From contig CAAFYZ010000052.1 in assembly GCA_900767415.1 (NCBI GenBank), positions 1 to 64,000 of the forward strand: a DNA stretch of 64,000 bases, in the 5' to 3' direction. The translations under genes and the position numbers were made by a program. Below, in pieces: positions 57,859 through 64,000 of this stretch (positions are counted from its first letter, which is position 1; every line of letters starts with the position of its first letter). Source of the DNA: Clostridia bacterium. GTDB lineage: Bacteria; Bacillota; Clostridia; Oscillospirales; CAG-272. The notes under the pieces were generated by a model. It was not told the DNA's origin, ran no database searches, and saw only the letters and a program-made list of their open reading frames with translations.

Positions 57859-58817
57859 TTCCTTTCCCCTCCGTATGTTCTATCGAGAGCGCGGCGAAAC
57901 GCCTCCTCCGCGTCGAAAGTGCCTTGGCGTTCTTTCTTTGACGCGCCTTTCTCGACGCGTTCTTCGTCCCGCTTTTCCCAAAGGCGGACGGCGGCGCGCC
58001 AGTCCTTCATCTTTCGGCTTCCGACATGCCAGTCGGTTGCCTCATAGTAAGCGACGAAGCGTTCGGCGTCAATCCGGCTTCTACGACTGTCAATATACGC
58101 CCGTACCTCTTCGACTGAAGGGGGAACGAAAACCGATCTTCGGGGAGCGTTTGCCGCCGTCGGCGGCTTTTTCTCTCTATTCACTCTCTCTTTTTCTTCG
58201 GATATGGATTTGTATTCGGATTCGGATTCAGTGTGCTGACCCACCGTAACCTGCGGTGAGTCACCGTGAGTCACCGTGATACACGGTGGAGCACCGTGGT
58301 TTTCCGAGATTTTCGGAAGTTCCTCGCCGGAGGCGGTGGAGCACCGTAAATCCCCGTTTTCTTCCTGTAACGCTACGGTGGAGCACCGCAAAGCGTCGCC
58401 CGTCACGGTGGAGCACCGCGACGAAGACTCCGAATCTTCCGAAGCATACAGTGCAATCGTCACTTCGGGAAATTTCCGCACTTCCCGATTCTCGGGCGGA
58501 GCGGGAAATTTTGCTTTTTTGCATTGCACACGCTGATGCTCCGACCAGTTCGGAAAGTAGAGGTACGGCTCGCCGTCGACCTCGTACTTTGCAATCATCC
58601 CGAGCGTTTCCATACGTTCGAGCGCCGAAGAAATCTCGTCCGAGGTCGACGGCGAGCGCGGAAGCACAAACCCCTTCAAAAGTACGGGGTCGGCACTTCC
58701 TCGTCCGAAATCGTCAACGTATGTTATCAAATACGTCCATAAACGAAATTCAAAGTCAGACAAAGCATTCAGCTTCTTGCTTGTCCGTATCGTTTCTTTG
58801 ATAATCCTGTTCGGCAT
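57855..58817 (-). CDS. phage replication initiator with winged-helix N-terminus
   Basis: 320 residues. The first 110 (IKETIRTSKKLNALSDFEFRLWTYLITYVDDFGRG, ending LYFPNWSEHQRVQCKKAKFPAP) are the winged-helix replisome-organiser domain seen in many Bacillota phages. The middle 100 residues are low complexity and contain repeated RCSTV motifs that correspond to DNA iterons. The C-terminus (VEEVRAYIDSRRSRIDAERFVAYYEATDWHVG) is DnaD-like. It probably opens the phage origin located inside its own gene. Confidence 0.8.
   Translation of the reverse strand: MPNRIIKETIRTSKKLNALSDFEFRLWTYLITYVDDFGRGSADPVLLKGFVLPRSPSTSDEISSALERMETLGMIAKYEVDGEPYLYFPNWSEHQRVQCKKAKFPAPPENREVRKFPEVTIALYASEDSESSSRCSTVTGDALRCSTVALQEENGDLRCSTASGEELPKISENHGAPPCITVTHGDSPQVTVGQHTESESEYKSISEEKERVNREKKPPTAANAPRRSVFVPPSVEEVRAYIDSRRSRIDAERFVAYYEATDWHVGSRKMKDWRAAVRLWEKRDEERVEKGASKKERQGTFDAEEAFRRALDRTYGGERK
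58242..58418. repeat. palindromic iterons, probable phage origin of replication
   Basis: Palindromes CGGTGnnnCACCG occur at 58254-58266, 58284-58296, 58334-58346, 58376-58388 and 58406-58418, with a near copy CCGTGAGTCACCG at 58264-58276. A related inverted pair CACCG...CGGTG spans 58242-58258. Four have the centre GAG. Spacing is irregular but within 165 bases, inside the initiator gene. Confidence 0.7.
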
Positions 58818-58832
58818 TTTTGACCTCCGTCG

Positions 58833-58997
58833 TCAGGCGACAAAGGTTTCTTTGCCAATGTCCCAAATACCGTACATCTCGCCGTCTTTATACACGGTAA
58901 CGGTAAACGGCTTGTCCTTGTCATGCACGCACCGGAAGTGTCCCTTCTCGCCGTATGCCAGAAGCCCTCTTGCGATCTTTTCAATCACACTCTTCAT
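58833..58997 (-). CDS. small phage protein, 54 residues
   Basis: MKSVIEKIARGLLAYGEKGHFRCVHDKDKPFTVTVYKDGEMYGIWDIGK, with AAGGAAAAGGG upstream. Probably a compact beta-rich protein between the HTH protein and the initiator. Function unknown. Confidence 0.55.
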   Translation of the reverse strand: MKSVIEKIARGLLAYGEKGHFRCVHDKDKPFTVTVYKDGEMYGIWDIGKETFVA

Positions 58998-59011
58998 TCC
59001 CTTTTCCTTCC

Positions 59012-59254
59012 TTATGTATTTACTTTTCGTCTTCCCCGTCTCGCAAGCCCAGCGACAAAATTCTTTTGCGCGACTTCCGCAGAATACTTCCGACGGAAAT
59101 CTTCCGTCTCGCCGCAAGCCCCGCGCTTCAATTCACCGTACACAGTCGCTACATTTCGCGAGAAGGTTTTTGCAAGCTCCTTCGGCGTCGCTCCTCCGTT
59201 GTACAGTGTCTCAAAGCGTTTTCTCTCCTCATAAGTCATATACAAGATCCGCAT
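59012..59254 (-). CDS. HTH protein related to the IS30 DNA-binding domain, first early gene
   Basis: 80 residues behind AAAGGAGG. TYEERKRFETLYNGGATPKELAKTFSRNVATVYGELKRG is a helix-turn-helix that aligns with the N-terminus of the transposase at the other end of the prophage; by eye about 15 of 39 positions are identical, including the final ELKRG. The C-terminus is basic. It probably binds phage DNA near the right end and may regulate the early operon. Confidence 0.7.
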   Translation of the reverse strand: MRILYMTYEERKRFETLYNGGATPKELAKTFSRNVATVYGELKRGACGETEDFRRKYSAEVAQKNFVAGLARRGRRKVNT

Positions 59255-59282
59255 GTTCTTCCTCCTTTCGACACTTTTCGGC

Positions 59283-59331
59283 AAAATAAAAAACGCGCAA
59301 ATGGCTTTCGTCACCATTTGCACATATTGTA
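59283..59331 (-). promoter_or_regulatory. early-operon leader: -10 box followed at once by a terminator-like hairpin
   Basis: On the minus strand TACAAT (59326-59331) is followed within 5 bases by hairpin GCAAATGG/CCATTTGC (59297-59321) and then TTTTTTATTTT. No good -35 is seen. Transcripts would begin in the hairpin and meet a terminator about 35 bases later, 30 bases before the first early gene. Confidence 0.45.
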
Positions 59332-59341
59332 GCACAGAAGT

Positions 59342-59355
59342 AATTTTCGCTTTTT
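59342..59355 (+). repeat. right 14-bp direct repeat bounding the prophage (attR candidate)
   Basis: AATTTTCGCTTTTT, identical to 27207-27220. It lies between the first phage gene and the tRNA-Pro promoter. Confidence 0.5.
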
Positions 59356-59367
59356 CCGAAAAAACTA

Positions 59368-59396
59368 TTGACTTTTTCTCTTTACGGTGATATAAT
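59368..59396 (+). promoter_or_regulatory. tRNA-Pro promoter
   Basis: TTGACT, 17 bases and TATAAT, about 54 bases before the tRNA. It lies 12 bases from the right direct repeat, so the prophage inserted without damaging it. Confidence 0.8.
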
Positions 59397-59449
59397 ATAT
59401 CAGGTTTTGAAAAAGGGGCGGCGTGCCGCCGTATTTTTTCAGAGCAAAA

Positions 59450-59526
59450 CGGGGTGTGGCTCAGTTTGGTAGAGCGCTTGGTTCGGGACCAAGAGGCCGC
59501 TGGTTCGAATCCAGTCACTCCGACCA
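59450..59526 (+). tRNA. tRNA-Pro (CGG anticodon)
   Basis: 77 bases. The acceptor stem is CGGGGTG/CACTCCG (one G-U pair) with discriminator A and an encoded CCA. The anticodon arm is CTTGG/CCAAG around TTCGGGA (anticodon CGG). The T arm is GCTGG/CCAGT with TTCGAAT. Confidence 0.95.
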
Positions 59527-59528
59527 AA

Positions 59529-59563
59529 AAAGCACTGCAGGTTTTTTCCTGCGGTGCTTTTTT
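59529..59563 (+). terminator. tRNA-Pro terminator
   Basis: AAAGCACTGCAGG/CCTGCGGTGCTTT with a 6-base loop, followed by TTTCG, immediately after the tRNA. Confidence 0.8.
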
Positions 59564-59642
59564 CGTGAGGGACTGCCGGGAAAATTTTGAGCTATCGTAA
59601 AAGCAAGGACTTCGCCATCCGGATGAATAGGCATAGAAAAAG

Positions 59643-59666
59643 CACCCGACCGTTGCCGTTCGGGTG
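59643..59666 (-). terminator. terminator of the leftward Ter-like operon
   Basis: Leftward CACCCGA paired with TCGGGTG, then TTTTTCTATGC. The tail is the same as in the terminators of cassettes A and B. The region 59564-59642 holds nothing else I recognise. Confidence 0.65.
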
Positions 59667-59693
59667 TTATAAAATAATTTATATCGGAAAAAG

Positions 59694-60044
59694 TCAAAGC
59701 CCCCCGCTCCCGCCGATTTTCGTAACATCTCCACCGAGCGTAACATCCTGATTGCAGAAGTAGCAATGTGCGGTCATGGTACGCTGATCCCAACAGGATA
59801 TATGCCCGCAGGAGCACAGGAAAAATCCTTTGGCGCCGCAATGTGGGCAACCGGGATAGTTGGCGCCTTCCTCGAAGGTTCCCCGCATCGTGGTGGAAAA
59901 GCCCTGCTCACGGCGGTCTGCACCGTCTTTCAGCGGAAACGCCCACGCGTATTCCCATGTGCGGCTGTTTATCTGATCAAAGCGGATCCCGAACAGTTTA
60001 TTGTGCTTTGCGCATTTACATATCACTGCTACCATTTCCTTCAT
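59694..60044 (-). CDS. TerY-C-like zinc-binding protein
   Basis: 116 residues. GCPHCGAKGFFLCSCGHISCWDQRTMTAHCYFCNQDVTLGG matches the metal-binding C-terminal domain often attached to TerY (CxxC...C.CG.I.C...C..C). The N-terminus (AVICKCAKHNKLFGIRFDQINSRTWEYAWAFPLK) is a small domain that accompanies it in Ter-type clusters. It is the last gene of a leftward cluster. Confidence 0.65.
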   Translation of the reverse strand: MKEMVAVICKCAKHNKLFGIRFDQINSRTWEYAWAFPLKDGADRREQGFSTTMRGTFEEGANYPGCPHCGAKGFFLCSCGHISCWDQRTMTAHCYFCNQDVTLGGDVTKIGGSGGL

Positions 60045-60048
60045 GCAG

Positions 60049-61056
60049 TTACCACCCCAGTTCCATGATATTTTGACTTTGATTGACGGAAAACTGTACC
60101 CCGATCCTATCCCTTGACGGAAACAACACAGACAGCGTCTGTATAGCGGCTTGTACGATCTCTTGGTCTGTCATACCGGCACTGGTTTCTTTGCGAAAGC
60201 TGATACCATTCTGCCCGGAGCGAACCGCCGCCGAGAGAAGCCGTTGTAAGTCCTCCTTCCGGCGCAGAATTGTTCTGGTATGTGTGTAATAATCCATATC
60301 GATAGTGGAACACAGCGGAAACACACCGTCTGCGACATGATCCCGCGCCATCTGCGCATCGGACAGATTGAAATAATCGTGCCGGATGCAGGACTTTCCG
60401 GAGAGATTTACATCCCATGTGACATCCAGCCAAGAGGGACGGTCGCCAATTTTTACAAGATTCCACGCATGAGACACATCGCCGGGCGCAGGATCATCGG
60501 GTCTGCTGGCTTTCCCTGTTACCACAACGCATTTGATATTCAGAGCGTTGAGAAGCAGTTTTACGGTCTTGGCAATGCCCTCGCACACGGCAGATTTATA
60601 GAAAAGAACGCCGAGAATGGTATTGCTGCGATTTGCATAAGCGTCCAGGTTATTTGCCGCCACATGGTCATAAAGGACATTGCGAACCAAGATGTCGTGC
60701 AAAGACAATTCCCGTTCGTAATCGGTGCTGCCATTTACTTTGGAAAGAATCTTTTGCAGAATGGTTTGGATCTTCGCCTGCATCTGCTTCGCTTCCTGCG
60801 GTGTGTACAGATAGGATGGTTGCAGCACCTTCTCCAGTGCCGTTATGTGTCCGGGGATATGCCGGAAATCTACATAAAACAAGTGCGGGTTGTCCATATC
60901 CACGGCATATAAAATCCTGACGGGATCAATGCCAAGCCCCGTGAGCGTCGGAATATGAATTTCCGGTGCAAATGCTGTCAGCTCGTTGTAAATCGTCTTG
61001 TAGATTTTCTTTTCCCGGTCAGACAAGCGGGTGTAATAGTAGCGGTCGTAAACCAT
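60049..61056 (-). CDS. transglutaminase-like protein
   Basis: 335 residues. The C-H-D triad is visible as SAVCEGIAKTVKLLL (Cys), DVSHAWNLVKIG (His) and WLDVTWDVN (Asp), the layout of transglutaminase/cysteine protease-like folds. The N-terminal third is helical. No signal peptide is seen, so it probably acts in the cytoplasm. Start at the ATG 12 bases after the upstream stop; an in-frame start at 61104 would overlap it. Confidence 0.75.
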   Translation of the reverse strand: MVYDRYYYTRLSDREKKIYKTIYNELTAFAPEIHIPTLTGLGIDPVRILYAVDMDNPHLFYVDFRHIPGHITALEKVLQPSYLYTPQEAKQMQAKIQTILQKILSKVNGSTDYERELSLHDILVRNVLYDHVAANNLDAYANRSNTILGVLFYKSAVCEGIAKTVKLLLNALNIKCVVVTGKASRPDDPAPGDVSHAWNLVKIGDRPSWLDVTWDVNLSGKSCIRHDYFNLSDAQMARDHVADGVFPLCSTIDMDYYTHTRTILRRKEDLQRLLSAAVRSGQNGISFRKETSAGMTDQEIVQAAIQTLSVLFPSRDRIGVQFSVNQSQNIMELGW

Positions 61057-61070
61057 ATAAACACACCAAA

Positions 61071-62507
61071 TTATTGATACCGCATCATTCGGTCGAATTC
61101 GCAAGATGCAACACCATCATCATGCTTGATTTCTTCTTCCAACTTGCGAATTTCTTCACCATATTGTGCGCTACTTTTCTTTTTCAAAAGTTCCACCAGA
61201 TTTTTCATTTCATATGTTTGATATCTGCGACTTGAATTACAAATGGCGTTCTTATACCACTTATATGCATTTCCGAAAGATTCATCCGATTTTGTTTTCT
61301 CATACTCTTGTCTGTAGCGCTCGGCTAATTTACACTGAGTTTCATAATCGCCCATTTCTGCGTATTTCAATAGTATGCTTTCGTAGCTGGGATCGTTTTT
61401 ATCTTCGTAATACCGCAACAGGAGTTTAATAAAATGAGCGTCGCCAGAGTCTGCCAACTCTGTCAAAGTTGGCAATACATCCTTCAGATAGTCCGTGTCC
61501 ATCAATTCCGAAGCAATGCGATACACATTAACCATGCAAGATTTCATTTCTCTGGATTTAGATCGTCCATCTGCGAAAAACTCCAATGCTTTGTGAACAT
61601 ACTTCTCCCTGATTTCCGGGCTCGGTTCTTGGAGTTCAACTATATCTTCCGATTCAAGGGTATCATAGTCATCATCCATACAAATAATATCAAACCAAGG
61701 TTTTTCCTCATAGTCTCCGTAATTGACATCCCATTCTGTCATGTCTTGATAACTGCTTACCCCGTAATCGCCATCAAGATCATATACATACAAATATGCC
61801 CGACATAGCGGCGGTATTGCTTTTTCGTATTCGCGGCGATTTGCAGCAAGCAACAATTTTTCCACGATAACATTACAATTGACCGTATCAATTTTTAGAA
61901 AGTTGCATAACTCTGTCCGGAGATTCCGGGATTTCTCCAATGCCTCTTGATATGCATTATATGATTCTTCTGATTCAACATTATCTCTCCAGTCAGAGAT
62001 GCTTCTTTCAATTTGACGCCAGATATCTGCCAAATGGTAGTACGCCATACCTACATAGTTATGATATTTGTTACACACATAAAGCCACTGTTCAAGTGCT
62101 GAAGCACTATCCAATGAGGTATTATCATATAGATTGGCATATAAATACTCTTCCAACGGCGTATCTGCGCCGAACCGACAATATTTACCTGTTTTCTGCT
62201 CGGCAAGCCATTTTAACGAATCCGCCCATAAGCCGATGCATTTATTAACAGTATCGCCGGACATACAATACTCCGATGCCAGTCTGGCTACCCATCTGCC
62301 TGTTTCCATCTTCCCAATTGAATCATGAGAAGCACTATTTTGAATCTCCTGTGCGATTCCGGACTTCGCAATGGTCACCATTACATTGAGAAATCCTTTT
62401 GATTCATCCGGAAAAAGATCAGTCAATATTGCTTTCAATTTGGCGGATTCCGTCATACATTCGGGATAATCACTTAGGATGATTATCATATCAAGAACCT
62501 TCACCAT
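61071..62507 (-). CDS. repeat protein of a Ter-type cluster (Sel1/TPR-like)
   Basis: 478 residues. The N-terminus (AKLKAILTDLFPDESKGFLNVMVTIAKSGIAQEI) resembles a helical domain I recall in proteins encoded beside TerD/TerY genes. The C-terminal 150 residues (YESILLKYAEMGDYETQCKLAERYRQEYEKT, then NAYKWYKNAICNSSRRYQTYEM) have Sel1-like repeats used for protein contacts. An acidic middle segment links them. It may be a scaffold of the cluster. Confidence 0.55.
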   Translation of the reverse strand: MVKVLDMIIILSDYPECMTESAKLKAILTDLFPDESKGFLNVMVTIAKSGIAQEIQNSASHDSIGKMETGRWVARLASEYCMSGDTVNKCIGLWADSLKWLAEQKTGKYCRFGADTPLEEYLYANLYDNTSLDSASALEQWLYVCNKYHNYVGMAYYHLADIWRQIERSISDWRDNVESEESYNAYQEALEKSRNLRTELCNFLKIDTVNCNVIVEKLLLAANRREYEKAIPPLCRAYLYVYDLDGDYGVSSYQDMTEWDVNYGDYEEKPWFDIICMDDDYDTLESEDIVELQEPSPEIREKYVHKALEFFADGRSKSREMKSCMVNVYRIASELMDTDYLKDVLPTLTELADSGDAHFIKLLLRYYEDKNDPSYESILLKYAEMGDYETQCKLAERYRQEYEKTKSDESFGNAYKWYKNAICNSSRRYQTYEMKNLVELLKKKSSAQYGEEIRKLEEEIKHDDGVASCEFDRMMRYQ

Positions 62508-62570
62508 TTTCACCTCTGTTTTTCATTTGTAATGATGCATTCCAACCCCAAAAAAACTTCTTAATTCACC

Positions 62571-62700
62571 TCATTCATAAAGATATCTCATATAACTCAT
62601 GATAAAAGAGTTTAGACCGTACCCGCGTTCAGCTAATGTCTTTGCTTCCTCAACAAGGTCTTCTCCTGCAGATTCATACGAATAGCGATATATTTTAGAA
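62571..62700 (-). pseudogene. possible C-terminal gene remnant
   Basis: A frame overlapping the end of the FRG gene reads TYIDVKFRGTSKIYRYSYESAGEDLVEEAKTLAERGYGLNSFIM and ends in a stop, with good protein character but no start codon. It may be the tail of a lost gene, or the result of a frameshift at the FRG gene end. It is the only thing I see in 62514-62694. Confidence 0.3.
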
Positions 62701-63642
62701 GTTCCGCGAAACTTTACATCGATGTAAGTTCGAGTTAATAAACCTACAGATACTTGCCAAATCGGGAAATAGTTTTGGGGTAGTAATCTTCATTTCATTT
62801 AGCAACTCTCGTAGCTCTGCTTTATTTTCGTTTGGAATTACATAGATGTGCTTTATTTTGTCCTGTATTTCTTCAATCAAATGCTCCTTGATTTCTTCAA
62901 GTGAGGAGCAATATGTCTCGGGGGATAAAAAGCGACAAATCTGAAAAATTCCTTCCTGTGCTATGATTCGTGGATTGGCATCGTTTGTTTCTAAAAAACA
63001 TAGGTTGCGGTCTATTTTAACTTTGATATCGAAATCGTTTTTGCTAATTGTGTTTTTGGGATTATCAGCGTGGCCTTGTTTATTTTCAGGGCAATCCATC
63101 CAGTCCAAATTTTTCTGTAGTTGCCACTTTCGCTTGTATGTAAATTCGTCTTCTTGTGCTGTTGTTTCCCTGAAATAGAAAAAATCGTTGATTGTATATT
63201 CAACATCGGCGGCTAAAATATATGAGTCAACTTCATTTTCCTCGTTATTGATCGCAAAGAACAAAGCGACCAAAGGGTTATATGTCCAATCAAGAAGTCT
63301 TGTTCTCAAACCGTAATGCTGTGCACTGGCGATCCAGTCTGCCAGACTTTCATAGTAAGGAAGATACTGTATTGAGTAGCGATTGTAGTCCTCATACAAA
63401 CTGTTTTCGTATTTTCGTAATTCTGCGTGATTACTTATTTTATCCGAAAGACCTCTTAATACTGTCGGAAACAATTCGTTATCATATGTAAGTCCTCGAA
63501 AGGCGATTTTACAATCGCTATCTTTAGAATGCCTTTCGAACATTACATCTTTGATATTATCTTTTGTCAGAATTATATTTTCTTTGTTTTCCAGGAGCAA
63601 CTGAATAATATCCTGTCTTTTATCCGGCACTTCTCTGCTCAT
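62695..63642 (-). CDS. FRG-domain protein
   Basis: 315 residues behind AGGAG. CKIAFRGLTYDNELFPTVLRGL has the F-R-G signature. WIASAQHYGLRTRLLDWTYNPLVALFFAINN is the core of the FRG family (QHYGLPTRLLDWT). The rest ends TPKLFPDLASICRFI, as usual. FRG proteins are suspected nucleic-acid or ADP-ribose-related effectors in defence islands. The function is not established. Confidence 0.8.
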   Translation of the reverse strand: MSREVPDKRQDIIQLLLENKENIILTKDNIKDVMFERHSKDSDCKIAFRGLTYDNELFPTVLRGLSDKISNHAELRKYENSLYEDYNRYSIQYLPYYESLADWIASAQHYGLRTRLLDWTYNPLVALFFAINNEENEVDSYILAADVEYTINDFFYFRETTAQEDEFTYKRKWQLQKNLDWMDCPENKQGHADNPKNTISKNDFDIKVKIDRNLCFLETNDANPRIIAQEGIFQICRFLSPETYCSSLEEIKEHLIEEIQDKIKHIYVIPNENKAELRELLNEMKITTPKLFPDLASICRFINSNLHRCKVSRNF

Positions 63643-63681
63643 GATTTTTTCTCCTTAGACTTTTTGCATGTAGTTAAATTC

Positions 63682-64000
63682 TTATTTTGCTTTCCTACAA
63701 ATAATCGCCACGCTGAGGTCATCGCCGCTTCCTTTTTCGGAAAGGCGGGGGAGAAATTCGGCAAGTTCGTCATGAGCATCCTTTCGCTGTTGCTCCCGGT
63801 AGCCCGCAAAGATGTTTTCAATGAAGCCGAGGTATGCCTGTTCGCTCTGATAGGAATTGATTATTCCGTCCGTAGTCAGGATCAGTCCCTGCACATCCCG
63901 TCGATCATTCAGGCGGCAGAAACAATGCTTGAATGCCACATCTGCATCGCTATTGCAAAGAGAAGTTGTCAGATTGAACTGTAATTCATCGTCTTCCAGC
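63682..64000 (-). CDS. PP2C-type serine/threonine phosphatase (N-terminus outside window)
   Basis: The last 105 residues are visible. LILTTDGIINSY (metal-binding Asp) and KGSGDDLSVAIICRKA (the GDD-x-S motif) are the final PP2C motifs. The gene continues past the window edge. In Ter-type systems a PP2C phosphatase accompanies a TerY von Willebrand protein and a kinase, so those may lie just to the right. Confidence 0.75.
   Translation of the reverse strand, partial: LEDDELQFNLTTSLCNSDADVAFKHCFCRLNDRRDVQGLILTTDGIINSYQSEQAYLGFIENIFAGYREQQRKDAHDELAEFLPRLSEKGSGDDLSVAIICRKAK

Larger units (their letters stand above)
27207..59355. mobile_element. 32-kb prophage with IS30-family transposase
   Basis: A nearly uninterrupted leftward operon (59.25 to 30.8 kb) carries early, replication, packaging, head, tail and membrane genes. 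A left-end module runs both ways and holds the transposase, an RHH protein, an RNA candidate and HicAB. The DNA is richer in GC than the ICE. No tyrosine or serine integrase, cI-like repressor or endolysin is recognisable. The boundaries are the 14-bp direct repeats; the right one lies just outside the first early gene and just before the tRNA-Pro promoter. Confidence 0.7.

Noticed and set aside
58242..58418. CRISPR-like or random codon repeat
   Set aside because: The repeats are short palindromes with variable spacing inside an initiator gene, which fits iterons.
59450..59526. tRNA-Pro as the attachment site of the prophage
   Set aside because: The prophage lies on the 5' side of the tRNA, the tRNA is intact and no copy of its 3' end is found at the left prophage border.

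Overview
The window looks like a mosaic chromosome segment from an uncultured, probably gut-associated Bacillota/Clostridia lineage. The grounds are strong AGGAGG-type ribosome sites, TTGACA-17-TATAAT promoters, Gram-positive ICE, phage and HicAB families, and CCA-encoding tRNA genes. No species can be named from sequence alone.

Region 1 (1 to about 25.55 kb) is an AT-richer integrative conjugative element (ICE), read mostly rightward. After a leftward acyltransferase-like gene with a leader peptide and two long hairpins come a sigma-like regulator, a small HTH protein, a relaxase with its accessory protein, a VirD4 coupling ATPase, a 1424-residue surface protein, VirB2-like, VirB6-like and VirB3/B4-type transfer proteins, an ArdC-like protein, many small ICE proteins, two DNA methyltransferases, a primase-like protein, an excisionase and a tyrosine integrase. 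The right end carries an intact tRNA-Ser(UGA), five copies of a decamer that look like integrase arm sites, and then the 5' half of a different tRNA-Ser. This suggests the ICE splits a host tRNA-Ser and brings a replacement. The left end is outside the window.

Region 2 (25.6-27.2 kb) is a short GC-rich chromosomal stretch with a lipoprotein gene and a membrane protein gene behind a good leftward promoter.

Region 3 (27.2-59.36 kb) is a 32-kb prophage bounded by a 14-bp direct repeat. From right to left it runs through an HTH protein, a replication initiator with palindromic iterons, recombination genes, small zinc proteins, terminase, portal, minor capsid, scaffold, capsid, connectors, an unusually small tape-measure-like protein, tail tip, fibre and a membrane (lysis-like) module. 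The left end has an IS30-family transposase, an RHH protein, a structured RNA candidate and HicAB. I see no tyrosine or serine integrase, CI-type repressor or endolysin. Inserted into the late genes are three cassettes, each made of a consensus promoter lying 4 nt upstream of an ATG, an effector with a shared N-terminal tag (papain-like, ADP-ribosyltransferase or GNAT), a small overlapping partner gene and a terminator. These toxin/partner-like cassettes are the most novel system in the window.

Region 4 (59.4-64 kb) holds tRNA-Pro(CGG) and a leftward cluster of a TerY-C-like zinc protein, a transglutaminase-like protein, a repeat protein, an FRG-domain protein and a PP2C phosphatase. It resembles a Ter-type stress/defence locus that continues beyond the window.
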